Assembly: GCA_001599595.1 (NCBI GenBank)
Contig: BCHH01000007.1
Location: 2,436,719 to 2,500,718, forward strand
Reading direction: 5' to 3'
DNA length: 64,000 nucleotides
Origin: Beverwykella pulmonaria
Lineage: Eukaryota; Ascomycota; Dothideomycetes; Pleosporales; Melanommataceae
Made by a program: the position numbers and the translations under genes. The notes beneath the pieces are model-generated. The model was not told the origin of the DNA. It did no database searches and saw only the letters and a list, made by a program, of their open reading frames with translations. Positions 21,344-32,781 of the stretch are shown in pieces (within the stretch, counting starts at the first letter, position 1; every line of letters starts with the position of its first letter).

Positions 21344-23052
21344 CTATGTCCGCTCCCCACGAACCATGATCTTGACCCGAAAGTTCCTCGGCTTAACAAA
21401 CCAATAATTCGTCGTTTCCCATGGCTTCCGAACCAACTCACCATCGAGTACGAAATCAAAGTCCCGAACAAGAACCGGGATCAACTTGGACATTTCGAGA
21501 ATCGATATATGGCGCCCGATGCAGGTTCTCGAACCAAGGCCGAACTTTGCAAAACATTAGACCGCGGTTTCGATACAGGAGAAGGAGAGGAGGGATAAAT
21601 ATCGTACCGGCATCCAATAGCGATCCATGATGGCCAGCTTCTCTTTATCCTCGATAAGCCATCGGTCAGGGTTGAACTTGTTCGCGTCTGTACCAAAGAT
21701 AGAGGTGTTCTGGTGGGAGACCCATGTGTTGACTCCAACAATAGTCTACCAAAATTCAGCCTTGATACCATAGTGTAACACAAAAGCCGGTACTCACCCC
21801 AGCAGGGAAAAATCGACCACACATCGTCACTCCACCTTCAGGCACCACCCTCTCAAGAGGAAGGCCAGTCGCAGGATGCATTCGAAGTGCCTCTTTGATC
21901 ACCGCTTGGAGGTACGGCATATCTTGGCTGTCTTTGAATTTTATCTGCTGCGATATTTTGCCTCTGTTTTGATGCGTGTCGACTTCTCGTCGTAGTGAGT
22001 CGAAAGTTTGAGGGTTCTTGAGGAGGTAGTACAAAACCGCGGAGAGGCTGATTGCGGTTGTATCAGACCCGGCGACCATGTTTGACACGCATCCCATCGC
22101 CACATGATACATAGTGAATCTCTTCGGGTCCTCGGCATTCTTGGAGAAGAACTTAGTGAGGAAGTCCACACTGGCTGAGTGCTCCGAAGCATCTAGGGTA
22201 TCGACAGGAATAGCTTTCGTGGCCGACCTATGTTCTGCGATTCTATCTTGGGTGAACTTCATCACATATGTCCTTCCTGTACCAGACTTTCCAGCGAGCC
22301 AGTTCCTGATGGGCATAAGGTAAGGGTGCATCCAGGAGAAAATGCCGACCAGAGTCGCATACCGCAGGTGGACTTCGAGTGCAGCTATGACCCCATTGAT
22401 GTCATCCCCGCGATCCAGGAATCCTAGACGCTTGGAATAAGTGATGAGACCGATGACATCAAATGCGTAGCATTGGAACCAATGCCCCATATCAGCGAAA
22501 ATTCCAGCGGCCGCGATCTCGTGCAGTCGCTGGCTGAATAGGTCTGCACATTCATCGACAAAGGACTCGTAAGTGACGAGAGAGGACATGGAGTAGGCTC
22601 CCTGATATTGCCGCCGATTCTCACTGTGTCGTTTGATGTTCTGATCCGAGAATATCGACCATCGATCTGGATGTGGGTCGCTCCATGTCTTGTACCATGC
22701 TGACTTTGGAAACTTGGCGCCGTGACCATATATGATCTTTTGGGCCTCTGGATCATTGATACTATAGCGGTTTGGGCCATAGCGGACGACGGGTCCTTGT
22801 ATTTGGTCAGAGCTAGACACACGGTTTTCAACATGTTGTCAAAGTTGTATTACCGAACTCGTGATGCAGAGCAATGTTGTCCACTTCAAATTTTCCATTT
22901 CGAACCCGCCGGAAATACCATACATCATTGAAACGAGCAGCCAGGGGTCCGGGCACGTGCTTTAAAGGCGAGAAGATTCCTCGTAAAAAGGGAAGGAAGA
23001 TGCGCGCGAGGAGAAGTGCGCTCGCTGCTCCTAGCAGTATGGCGGTATGCAT
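21344..23052 (-). CDS. Cytochrome P450 monooxygenase (pisatin-demethylase-like clade by appearance)
   Basis: Four exons read from 23052: 23052-22854, 22795-21798, 21745-21608 and 21544-21344, with introns of 58, 52 and 63 nt; the spliced frame is 511 aa with no leftover bases. Features in order: an N-terminal membrane anchor, the HVPGPLAARF proline hinge, GPVVRYGPN restored by intron 1, I-helix AGSDTTA, K-helix ExxR in KEALRM, a PERF-type region NPDRW, and the heme loop FGLGSRTCIG whose cysteine ligates iron. It is a microsomal class II P450 needing NADPH-P450 reductase, likely hydroxylating or demethylating the cluster's substrate. Its promoter carries the cluster motif (one mismatch) about 170 nt upstream. 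Confidence 0.92.
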
Positions 23053-24079
23053 GCTTAGGATTCTGTAAAACTTTTAAGACTTCTGTGGGACTGTTCTTGC
23101 AGGTGCTAATGTGTTCGTAGAGTTATCTTGGCCAACGGTCATTATATCACTATAGGTGCATCTAAAGAGCTGGAGATGCGGAATTCCATTGCGGGGAAAT
23201 CGGAGCTCAAAGCGGGTGCGGGGTCGGGAAGTGGGGTTTGCCCGTTGTTGCTCCGATCATGGCTTTTGTCCCCTTCTTCTTCCGTTGGGAATATTTTCAG
23301 AATTTATAATAGAGCCTCATTTGAGATTGCCTCAAGCACTTCATAGAAGTTACAGAGAACCTCTCCACCACCAAATGTCAGAGATGCAATTCTTTGAAAG
23401 CCCAGAAAACAGACTAAACTCGGATTGTATCGGAAGCTCTGATGCCATATTAACATCCCCAAGTGTTTTCCGAGATTATTTCGACTCTTCACCGATACAA
23501 CTCTATAGTCACGGATTTGATCTTGATCCTCCACAACAACAATCAAATATTCCCTGTGACATTGTCTTAGCAAGCCAGAGTCCTCGGTCTATTCATCATA
23601 TTAGTGATAGAGCTCTAAGCCAATTGATGTCATTGATGTTGGTGTCTGTTTCGAGGTAATAAGCTTGACATATATACTTACAGCCCATGCAATAATTCGT
23701 TTCCGATCCGTCTACGGACTTTGTTCCCTATAAATTACTTCTGCTGTCCATAAAGAGTAAAAAAGGTTAATTGCTATTTAAACATACATGATCCTAGCAA
23801 ATACAATAGGGTAGCGTAGACTCCACTACCCATTTTCTCAATTTAACGTAAGCTGGCAATGTAAACGAATTCATGCACAGTCATGCCCCATAGTCTCATT
23901 TCGTACCCAAACCCTTCTGTCTGGCATAGTGATGACAGTATATCGAAATACTCCTTCGACAAACGCTCCAAATTGCGTTGGATGGTATTGACGTTATCAT
24001 GCCTTTCACCGCTTCACTTAGCGGAGTTGAAACAGTGGTCATCATTCGGCATTAACAACGAGCAACCCAATTTTTGTTC
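23053..24079. other. Intergenic between P450 promoter and FAH 3' end
   Basis: The first about 250 nt is the P450 promoter region. The rest (about 23340-24079) contains short open frames without recognisable domains; I see no supported gene. Confidence 0.4.
23223..23236 (-). promoter_or_regulatory. Cluster motif, P450 promoter
   Basis: Read on the minus strand the site is CCCCACTTCCCGAC, one mismatch to CCCCACATNCCGA. It lies about 171 nt upstream of the P450 start codon. Confidence 0.6.
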
Positions 24080-25351
24080 CTACGAAGTTCCTGAGTAGCG
24101 AGCGGGAAGTATCGTCCCAACACATTCTCCAAACCCCACACCATCATTACTATTCCCAACGACTCCAGTACACCTCACAACATCCCCATCGTTCAGGTAC
24201 CGTAACTCAGACCCATCATCCAATTTCCAAGGCTTCTTCCCATTCATAGTAAGCTCAAGCAAACACCCGTGTTCTTCATCCTTGTCACCTGACACCGTTC
24301 CACTAGCAACGAGATCCCCAGTCCGAATCCCGCAGCCACCAACAGTGTGATGAGCAAGCATGTGTCTAAACGTCCAGTACATAGTCTCAAACCCGACTTT
24401 GCAAGTTGTACTAGATGTGCCGTCTCTCACAAGCTCGACTTTCAAATCGATCTTGTAGTTTATGCTCTCTGGGTCATCCAAGAAATCGGCAACCGGTGAC
24501 AGGCGCGCCGGTGCGGGAGTCATGAAAGGCTGCAGGGCTTCCAGTGTAATGATCCAGGGTGATATCGATGTAGCAAAGTTCTTTCCGTTGAAAGGGCCAA
24601 GAGGATTCATTTCGAGACCTTGGATATCCCGCGCACTCCAGTCATTGACAAGGACGAAGCCAAATATATGCTGGTCCGCGTCCTTTGCCTTCAAATTGGT
24701 TTCAGGCGCAATTGGCCGTCCAATCACTGCCCCGACTTCTAGTTCATAATCTAGAGCTTTGCAAGGGCCGAAAATGATAGGTTTCGAGGGATCGCTGTAA
24801 TCCGTGAATTGCCCATGTGGGCGAGTCACGGGACTTCCAGAGGTAGTGATAGAGGAGCACCGACCTGCGTAGCCAACAGGGTATTTGTGAAAAGCTGGTG
24901 GAAATGATCGAATACCGAAGATTGCTTCTGCGGCGTTCTGAACATGGTTGGCGGAGGCGGAGAAGTCAGTGAAATCGCCAATTTGGACTGGCAAATGGAG
25001 AGTGATATCTTCAATGGATTCCGTGCTATCGTAGAGTTTCTTTTCTTTATACGCATTTTGGATGAAGCTTCGAACTTGTGTATGTGTATCTTTGGGCAAA
25101 GCCGCAAAAGCGTTGAGCGTGTTTTGTCGGAAGACGACTAAAAGTGGTTCTGAAAGGCCAATAAAGATATCGTTTTCTGCAAGTTCGGCTAGGAATATGA
25201 CAGTATTGCCAATTCGAGTTACGCATTGTGGCAGGGGATGGCGAGCGGAGCTGGCGATTCCATATGGTATGTTGTTAATACCAAAATGAGAAGCAAAAGA
25301 AGCGGACATAGTGACTGGGGGGATTTGAGACATTTGGAAAGTAGCAACCAA
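24080..25351 (-). CDS. Fumarylacetoacetase-family C-C hydrolase
   Basis: Single exon, 423 aa, the length of true fumarylacetoacetases with their N-terminal SH3-like domain. Catalytic and metal residues are in place: DFTDFSASANHV (Asp and the general-base His), the ALDYELEVGAVIG pair of acidic ligands, NDWSARDIQ, and GKNFATSISPW (Lys). The family cleaves carbon-carbon bonds of 2,4-diketo acids; in tyrosine catabolism it yields fumarate and acetoacetate. Placement in a ten-gene oxidative cluster rather than with homogentisate genes suggests a paralogue acting on another ring-cleavage product (inference). A later Met at 25309 is an alternative start. It shares a 240-nt divergent promoter containing the cluster motif with the cupin gene. 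Confidence 0.88.
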   Translation of the reverse strand: MVATFQMSQIPPVTMSASFASHFGINNIPYGIASSARHPLPQCVTRIGNTVIFLAELAENDIFIGLSEPLLVVFRQNTLNAFAALPKDTHTQVRSFIQNAYKEKKLYDSTESIEDITLHLPVQIGDFTDFSASANHVQNAAEAIFGIRSFPPAFHKYPVGYAGRCSSITTSGSPVTRPHGQFTDYSDPSKPIIFGPCKALDYELEVGAVIGRPIAPETNLKAKDADQHIFGFVLVNDWSARDIQGLEMNPLGPFNGKNFATSISPWIITLEALQPFMTPAPARLSPVADFLDDPESINYKIDLKVELVRDGTSSTTCKVGFETMYWTFRHMLAHHTVGGCGIRTGDLVASGTVSGDKDEEHGCLLELTMNGKKPWKLDDGSELRYLNDGDVVRCTGVVGNSNDGVGFGECVGTILPARYSGTS

Positions 25352-25427
25352 AATTGTTCACTGTTACACATATTTTGGATATCCGGCTCCGAGATGTTAC
25401 GTGCCTCGGGCGAATCGGCGCGTTCCT

Positions 25428-25441
25428 CCCCACATCGGAAT
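25428..25441 (+). promoter_or_regulatory. Cluster motif variant, FAH/cupin divergent promoter
   Basis: CCCCACAT is followed directly by CGGAATCTCCG, i.e. the CCCCACAT half plus an inverted CGG/CCG pair instead of NCCGA. About 77 nt from the FAH start and 150 nt from the cupin start. Confidence 0.55.
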
Positions 25442-25591
25442 CTCCGATTACCGCCTACTCCACTTCGGGACTGGGGAAAAATGCTATTGACTTCTTTTTG
25501 AGTAGTTTAGAGGCAGCGGCACACATTTTTATCGAACGTGTATACAGAATCAAGTCTCCCACTACGCCTTTCACATACCCTATCACCCATC

Positions 25592-26143
25592 ATGACTACA
25601 ACAAACGAACTACCAACGCTGAAGCGTTTCATCACAACCCATGATTCCAGCGGCCTTGCAATCTTTTCAAAGGCATTACCAGAAGAGAACGCATCAAAGA
25701 CGCTTCCAAATGGCGATGCAGCCTTCGCACTCGGATACACGACAAAGGGCTTTCCAGTGGATCTCAACCAAGAACAAGACGTTCGAATCTATAAATCCAA
25801 CCTCGAAACGCCCCCTGGACTTGTCCTATCTGGGGGAACCGTCCTTCGCTTCGTGGACATGTGTCCAGATCATGTTTCGCCGATGCATCGCACCGTATCT
25901 CTAGATTATGGAGTGGTGATTGAGGGAGACATTGAGCTCGTCTTGGACTCAGGAGAGACACGCCGGATGAAGAAGGGCGATGTGGCAATTCAGCGCGGAA
26001 CGATGCATCAGTGGAGGAATAATAGCAAGACGGAATGGGCGAGAATGATGTTTGTGTTGCAGGATTCCAAGCCCATTGAAGTGAACGGGAGAGTGTTGGA
26101 GGAGGACTATGGGAACATGGTAGGGGTTCCTAAATCTACATAG
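25592..26143 (+). CDS. Small single-domain cupin protein
   Basis: Single exon, 183 aa from the ATG at 25592 (MTTTNEL); the earlier in-frame ATG at 25538 is in the promoter. One cupin barrel: motif 1 around HVSPMHRTVSLDYGVVIEG, motif 2 GDVAIQRGTMHQWRN, with the motif-2 His and Asn kept. Motif 1 has Asp-Tyr where many dioxygenases have Glu, so the metal site is non-classical. Such small RmlC-like proteins accompany many fungal catabolic and secondary-metabolite clusters, and their reaction is mostly undefined (isomerase, cyclase or decarboxylase roles are known for some). It is co-regulated with the divergent FAH gene by position and motif. Confidence 0.82.
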   Translation: MTTTNELPTLKRFITTHDSSGLAIFSKALPEENASKTLPNGDAAFALGYTTKGFPVDLNQEQDVRIYKSNLETPPGLVLSGGTVLRFVDMCPDHVSPMHRTVSLDYGVVIEGDIELVLDSGETRRMKKGDVAIQRGTMHQWRNNSKTEWARMMFVLQDSKPIEVNGRVLEEDYGNMVGVPKST

Positions 26144-26595
26144 CAAATTCTACAGACCAAACAGCTAGTTTCGAGACAGCCAGGGGATCGGACAGTGAAT
26201 GATTAACGCGTATGTTTAACTTCTTCTAAAAAAATATCATGCTCTAGGTTCGCACTTTGAATTCAGGACTGAGATGACGAAGTCATAAAGTATATCCTTT
26301 CTGGACGGGTATAACCCCAGGACTTGAGAATTCGGACGAAGATTTACCCACAATTGCTAGGTGATAAGTCTTCTAGCATCAGCCGAGGCAGATTTGTACA
26401 TGCCCGAAGTTCTTTGCTCAGAGGTAACGCGCGTCGCCACGGAGACTATCTTTGAGCAACCAACCCCCACATCCCGAAGGCCCCACCAACCACCTAGTCG
26501 TAACATCCAGGGACCATACACGTGCTCACGCGCTAACACGTAAATACCACTTGATATGTTCAATATTCACAGCTATTTTGGAAAACACCACAAAC
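26144..26595. other. Promoter region of the CocE-type hydrolase
   Basis: Contains the cluster motif at 26465-26478. No gene seen. Confidence 0.5.
26465..26478 (+). promoter_or_regulatory. Cluster motif, CocE-type hydrolase promoter
   Basis: CCCCACATCCCGAA, an exact match, ending 118 nt before the start codon at 26596. Confidence 0.7.
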
Positions 26596-28439
26596 ATGCC
26601 CAACACCCTTCAAGACCTCCACACGGTGGACTTGACGTCCTTTCCGTACATCTTCGAACAAAACGCTTCTGTCTCTCTCAGAACCAGTGAAGGAACAGTG
26701 CGCTGCAACGTCTACCGCCCGAAACCGGCCAACGAGGAAGAAAAATTTCCGGTTCTGGTGACATACGGACCATATGGCAAAGACATTCACTATAAAGAGT
26801 TTGTTAGGTCTGGCGTTTGAATCTTTCTACTGCGCTAACATGATCGCATAGCTTCCATCCTAAGTCCTTCGCAGAAGTCAATCCCGAGCACCACTCCGCA
26901 CACTCCGCATGGGAAACCCCAGATCCAGGCTTCTGGACCACACATGGCTATGCAGTAGTCCGAGCTGACGAGCGTGGGCTTGGACAGTCACCAGGATTCC
27001 TCGACACCATGTCACGCGGCACATCCGAGGCCTTCTTCGACGTGGTCGAGTGGGCGGCCGAACAGCTATGGTCGTCTGGAAAGGTTGGCTTGCTTGGCAT
27101 TAGCTACTACGCGGGGTCGCAATGGCGCGTGGCAGCTCGCAGGCCAAAGGGATTGGCATGTATTGTACCCTGGGAGGGGATGTCGGATTACTACCGCGAT
27201 CGTTGCCGTCACGGCGGAATTCTATCAAACAAGTTCATCAGTTTTTGGTGGAATCGGCAGGTCATCACGAATCAGTATGGTAAGCCAGGGCGCCAGGCAG
27301 CGAATTGGGGGCCGGATACTATTGAAGGTGACCTCCTTGATGAAGAGCGCGCAAAGAATCGACAAGATCAGACAATCGATACTGGAGCCAACCGATTTAG
27401 AGATGAGCAATATTATGCAAGCAAGGAATACGACATGTCCGACATTGCCGTGCCGCTGCTGTCAGTTGGAAACTGGGGCGGCATCTTGTTGCATCTGAGA
27501 GGAAATATCGAAGGGTTCGTCCACGCGGGATCAGAGTTCAAGTACCTTCGCATGATTACCGGGCGCCACGATCTGCCCTTCTACTATTCTGAAGAGGTGG
27601 AACTGCAACGAAGTTTTCTGGATGCGTTTCTCAAAGACGAAGACCGGGTCGGATGGTCGGTTAAGGGCAAACTACCCGCCGTAGACTTGGTCCTGAGAAA
27701 GGGCGATGTTGGCTTCAATGATGCAAAAGCGGAGAAAGTTTACGAGAGGCGCACAGAGAATGAATGGCCAATTGCAAGAACGATGTATACCAAGTACTAT
27801 CTTACGCCCTCACAAACGCTCGAGAAATCCAAGCCATTGATAGAAAGACCCCAAAAGCTGAGCTACAAGGCTCTTGGAACGCTGGAAAAGCCGGAGATTT
27901 TGCAGTTCACGACTCTGGAATTTGACCAAGAGACCGAAATCACAGGCCATATTGTCGCGCATCTCAACGTTTCGCTCTCACCACACGCTGCAGGACCCAC
28001 TCCATCCGACATCGACCTCTTTCTTACACTCCGATATATTTCCCCGGCTGGCAAAGAAGTGTTCTACACTGGTACAGCCGGTGACCCTGTGCCCCTGACA
28101 AAGGGTTGGCTTCGCGTTTCGTTCCGGAAGACGAGCCACAATCACCCGAAGAATAGGCCGTATTTGCCATGGAGGGACTACTTCAGCACAGATGTTCAGC
28201 CGGTCATCCCCGGAGATGTGTATGCCGTGGACGTGGAGGTTTGGCCTACTAATGTTGTTGTTGAAAAGGGCGGGAAGTTGGTGTTTGAAATTAGCAGTGG
28301 TGATACGCAGGGAAGTGGCATCTTCCAACATGATGATCCGAAGGATAGGAGTGAGGAGAAGTTTGCAGGGATGAATCATATCCATTTTGGTCCGATGTCG
28401 TCGAATTGGGTCACGCTTCCTGTGATTCCGCCTAAATAA
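26596..28439 (+). CDS. CocE/NonD-type serine hydrolase (X-Pro dipeptidyl-peptidase S15 fold)
   Basis: Two exons, 26596-26807 and 26852-28439, with a 44-nt intron (GCTAAC branch); 599 aa. The N-terminal part has the alpha/beta-hydrolase fold: FPVLVTYGPYGKD, RADERGLGQSPG, and the nucleophile elbow GISYYAGSQW with Ser as catalytic residue. A likely catalytic His is in ITGRHDLPFYY. The C-terminal about 230 residues form the PepX_C jelly-roll. Relatives include cocaine esterase, acyl-ester and amide hydrolases; no signal peptide is seen. In this cluster it may remove an acyl or ester group from the substrate (inference). Tail-to-tail with the DODA gene. Confidence 0.9.
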
Positions 28440-28819
28440 GTAAATTATCCACAGGTTAGCGAGAATTAGACTCAAGTAGAATGAAATTTGAAGATATTGA
28501 CTAGACTGAAGGTTGAGTTTATGTTTCCTTGTTAGGACTAATGATGATGAAACTTTAAGCCTGGCTCTGAAGAAAAATAGTACAATGGCAGCCGATCGCA
28601 AAGGAAGCTATTAGCATATAAAAGCAGAAATTTGAAGAGACATTTCCATACTATGGAGGAAAAAAGGACCAACTGGGCACAACGTTGTCGTTGTGTATCT
28701 GCGAGGATGATCCGTTTATGAAGTCTATTTAGATGCGACCATCTTCGCCACGACTCGGAAACACTTATAAAAACGAGATGGATGCAAGATGATGCGTACA
28801 GTTACTCCCACAAATACTA
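28440..28819. other. Intergenic between convergent genes
   Basis: 3' flanks of the CocE-type hydrolase and of the dioxygenase. No gene or motif seen. Confidence 0.5.
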
Positions 28820-29680
28820 CTATTTCCATGACCCAATCGTGAACTGACTGTTACACATGTTGACCAGTTCCCAATCTTCAGCCCCAAGGACACAGTTCTC
28901 CCCTTTGCCATCCTCCAATGCATCAGCGACTCCTGCGACAAAGCATGCAGCCATGAAATGGTCGTCTGTTCCATGCGCATCCCTATACAATGGATGCTTC
29001 ATCAATCTCGTCACCGCTCCAGTCAGCCTTCCACTACCTGTTCCCGCATTCCTCACAAAGACATCCTCCACACTCTGGCGAAATTCTAGCATAGCATAAT
29101 CGGGTGGAGTAGGCTGTGCAAAGTTGTCCGAGTAGCGTAGCATCTGCAGCCAGTGATTCCGGTAGAGGTTGTGCACTGCGCCACCAGTTCCAATCAAAAG
29201 GTACCTCTCCTTCCGCAGTGGAGCCAGTGTTGCGCCGACGCGGGAGTGCAAGTGTGGGTCGAAGCGCCCATTCATACTGATCAGGGTGGTTGGCGGACAC
29301 TTGTCAGGAAACATGCGTATGAGGATGAGATATGTGTCATGGATCCAGTCAAAGGTCTCGTTTGGCCGGGCATCGAAGTTCGCGGCTCGCAAGAGCGAGA
29401 TGCACCGTTTTCCGGTCGCGAGATCTGGATTGAGGGCGTAGTCGGCGTACTTTGAGGGATGCACGTATGCGACGGGTGATTTGGAGGGGTTCGGGTTCAT
29501 GGCCACATCGATGCGATTTGTACCTCGTGCGTCCCAATGAGCACCCATCATGACGATGCCCTTGACACCGTGGGCAAGGGCGGCGTCGCCGCAAGCTTTC
29601 CAGTAGTCGGCCGACCGAGATTTCTCACCCAGCATCATGGTTGAGCCATGAGAGAAGAAGTGGGCGGGCGCAAGAGACAT
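28820..29680 (-). CDS. LigB/DODA-type extradiol ring-cleavage dioxygenase
   Basis: Single exon, 286 aa from MSLAPAHFFSHG at 29680; the frame stays open upstream to 29872 but that part is not family-like. Motifs of the class III extradiol (4,5-DOPA dioxygenase) family: FFSHGST with a metal His near residue 10, MMGAHWD (His), HDTYLILIRMFP, IGTGGAVHN (His) and the C-terminal GTDDHFMAACFVAG. The enzymes open catechol-type rings next to the hydroxyl pair using a divalent metal and O2. It shares a 427-nt divergent promoter with the transcription factor. Together with the flavin monooxygenase and P450 it points to aromatic ring hydroxylation followed by extradiol cleavage. Confidence 0.88.
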   Translation of the reverse strand: MSLAPAHFFSHGSTMMLGEKSRSADYWKACGDAALAHGVKGIVMMGAHWDARGTNRIDVAMNPNPSKSPVAYVHPSKYADYALNPDLATGKRCISLLRAANFDARPNETFDWIHDTYLILIRMFPDKCPPTTLISMNGRFDPHLHSRVGATLAPLRKERYLLIGTGGAVHNLYRNHWLQMLRYSDNFAQPTPPDYAMLEFRQSVEDVFVRNAGTGSGRLTGAVTRLMKHPLYRDAHGTDDHFMAACFVAGVADALEDGKGENCVLGAEDWELVNMCNSQFTIGSWK

Positions 29681-30107
29681 GGGGAAAACCGGGCTTTTGA
29701 AGCGAAATTTTATACTGCAGGATTGGGAACGGGTCGAGATGAGAAGGGACGTGAAACAGTGGTATGGTCTTGCGTGAAACAATTCCCAAGGACAAGTGAA
29801 GGATATATCACGTGGGGTAGAGCTCGGGCAGTTTTCACAGATAATGGAACTCCTGCTCCCAGATGCAGGCAAGTCATATCATTGCCAAAGAGGAAACTCT
29901 GAAAGGGCAAAACAGTGGTCATGTGACCAGAGAGCGTAGCTCGGGATGTGGGGCAATGCAAACGTCCCGAAGGCTAGCTTCTCCTCCACCTCACACCATC
30001 ATATCGACACCTCGCTTCCCCAGATTCTGCAGCTCCCCAGTTACCCCATACTCTGCGCGCCTGTGCTTCCCCAGACGCCCTCCACCTCGGGCTTTCCAGA
30101 CGACAGA
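29681..30107. other. Divergent promoter, DODA and transcription factor
   Basis: 427 nt between two start codons, carrying the cluster motif at 29940-29953 and a TATATCACGTG at about 29805-29815. No gene seen. Confidence 0.55.
29940..29953 (-). promoter_or_regulatory. Cluster motif, DODA/transcription-factor divergent promoter
   Basis: Minus strand CCCCACATCCCGAG, exact to CCCCACATNCCGA. About 155 nt before the regulator's ATG and 260 nt before the dioxygenase ATG, so the regulator may control itself. Confidence 0.7.
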
Positions 30108-32781
30108 ATGACAATGGACAGCGTGACTGAGCCCATAGCCAGCACCCTAATGTCCGAGGATACTCCACGGCACTTCCAATGTAGCACGTGTAAGCGCGCA
30201 TTCACGCGCGCCGACCATCTCACACGTCATGTGCGCGCACGCATGTTCACCCCTCCATCCGAGACACCACGTGACTAACGGTGATCAGACACGCGCCAGA
30301 AACCATATGTCTGCCCAACCTGCTCTAAGGGCTTCGCCAGAGTGTAGGTTCAACGTGAAGATAGCCTCTATAGTTACTCGACTGAATTTACCACACAGCG
30401 ACCTGCTTAAGCGACACGCGGCGGCCCACACCGCAGACGAAGACGGGCCTAACAAGCGCCAAAGACGAACGACGGTCCGCGCCAGTCGCGTGATACAGGC
30501 ATGTGAGTCCTGTGCTCAGAATCATCTTCGCTGCGAGCACGAGAAGCCGTGTAGTAGATGTCGCAGCAAAAATATCCAGTGTCAAGTCCCTTCAGCTGTC
30601 GATTTTTCCTTCGAGCACATGTCTTCAGAGCCGCTAGATTTCGAACATCATGAGGCCCAGCCTCAGTCCACCGGAGAAGATACTACCATTGATGAAGCTC
30701 TGGGAGATGATAGTGCAGGAGAACTTGCAACGAGCACAGATACAACCAGCGCAGGTGCCATGCCGCCCTCTTTCTTCCAAGATAACCAGATCCCTTCCCA
30801 CGATGCTCCTTCTACAGATGTGGGTGAAGGCTTTTTGCCCGACTATCTTCGCAATATGCCGCCTTTTGAATCCTGCCTTTCAGGAATTGCTACGCCTCGA
30901 GGTATCATGGACTTTAGCTTCAATTGGGACATTGACTTGAATGACATGGACATGGGATTTCTAGGCCAGTACAACCATCATGCCCCCTTTGAAGTTGAGA
31001 CTCCGTCTAGCGATGCTCATGGCACACTACAACAACTTCCATCTGAGCCTTCAGGCGACGGCGTTTCCGTACGACACGAAGCCTTCAAGAAAAGTATTTG
31101 GCGATACTTGCCTCAAAGCAATCGTGATTTTGGTGCCGCGGAGCAGCCAAATCTGGCCTTCGAGGATAGTGAACAGGGCAACAGCCGCCATCGATCACAT
31201 CTCACAACGCGCAGGGCCATACACGAGCGGCTTGATCGAATGACGCGAGACAGGCTTTTGGCTCTTGTGCTTGGGACGTGTAGCCCAGCGAATGTTGGCC
31301 GTATCGCAAGTGCATTTCCCACCATCGAACTTCTCGACGGCCTCATTCAGTACTTCTTGACCTCGCCATCACTTGATGCTAAAGCTTGGCTCCATCTTCC
31401 GACCTTCTCTCCATCTAAGCTCCGACCAGAACTCTTGGCGAGCATCATAGCTGCAGGTGCTGTGTCTACGCCTGATATACCACTTCGAAAACTTGGTTTT
31501 GCTCTCCACGAAGCGTCTCGGGCCAGTATAGCGCAAGCATTTGAAGCGGACAACAGCGCGATTCGGGATCTCCAACATGTGCAAACCCTCATGTTGAGCC
31601 TCGAAATTGGCATGTGGAGTGGAATGAGCCGCAAGATGGAAATCGCCGAAAGTTTTCTTCAACCATTAGTTACCATGCTGCGGCGGGGAGGCCGATTCCG
31701 GCGCTCTACGTGGAAAAATATCGTCCCTGAGCTCGCTGACGATGGACCCGTTCTGGAGAATAAATGGAACCAGTGGATTCTTCAAGAGCTGTACCTTCGC
31801 CTAGTCTTTAAAGCCTTCGAGCACGACAGACAGTCCTCAATGGCCTTGCTTAAACCACCACTAATCTCCTACGCGGAACTGCAATTACCACTGCCGCACT
31901 CGGACTCCCTTTGGAATGCAGCCTCAGCACAGTCGTGGAAGCTGGCGTATCTGTCTCGTCCTCAAAATGGTGCACGTCGACCATCACCCACGGATTGCTT
32001 GCTCGACCTGGATTCGCTCAGCTGCCACGAGTCAGCGAGTCTAGCTTATCTTTACATGGTGTGGGGGATGATTTGGGAGTACAGACAAATGGAATCTGTG
32101 GCCAGCAGGTTGCTCAGTTCCCAAACAAACAATTTGATTCTGTCTTCGCGCCACCAGGAGCTGTCCAAGTATTTCGAATACTTCCGTGTAACCAGCTCTG
32201 CGGCGTCAAGCCCGGGTCTCACGGTTCTTGTGGAGCTTATGCTCATGTATCTGAACACTCCGTTGGATGAAATACAGCTCTTTGCCGGCATCGAGGGTCA
32301 AGAGGAAGCACGACGTGTGTATCCGTCCTTGCAGCGTTGGGTCACGACTCCGTCAGCCAGACAGGCTCTTTGTCATGCTGGGCAGGTTTTGCGAGCCGCA
32401 AGAACATTGCCCAAGGGCCTCGTTCGCAACTTCAACGCTATTGCAGTGTATCATGCCGGGCTAGTGTTTTGGGGTTATGGATTTCTCAAGCGAGCTTTGG
32501 TCGACTCAGATCTAGGAACTAACAACAATTATGGCAAACCCGTATGTCTGGATTCTGACGCCGACATTGAATCTCGAAGATTCATTTCGCTAGATCGCGG
32601 CACGCCTGCCCTTAATGGACAAGAGTCTCAAGAGTCTCCCATATTGATCTGGGACATGGATGGAATCATGAACAATTTGATACGCTTGTTGAAGGCAAAT
32701 CACGACGTAATAGAAGGTCCTTGTCCCCCTCTTGTGGAAAACCTTGTACAATTAATGGAGGGGCTCAGAAGCACAACTTGA
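30108..32781 (+). CDS. Cluster transcription factor: two C2H2 fingers, Zn2Cys6 cluster, fungal TF domain
   Basis: Three exons, 30108-30240, 30289-30343 and 30399-32781; 856 aa in a clean spliced frame. Intron 1 appears to be GC-AG (GCATGT donor, GACTAACG branch, CAG), because only this join gives the linker HTRQKPYVC between fingers. Finger 1 is FQCSTCKRAFTRADHLTRH, finger 2 is YVCPTCSKGFARVDLLKRH (intron 2 lies within it). A complete Zn2Cys6 motif follows: CESCAQNHLRC, EHEKPC, SRC, RSKNIQC. The rest is an acidic linker and a fungal-specific transcription-factor middle homology region. Position in the centre of the cluster and the motif in its own promoter suggest the pathway-specific, autoregulated activator. 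Confidence 0.88.
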
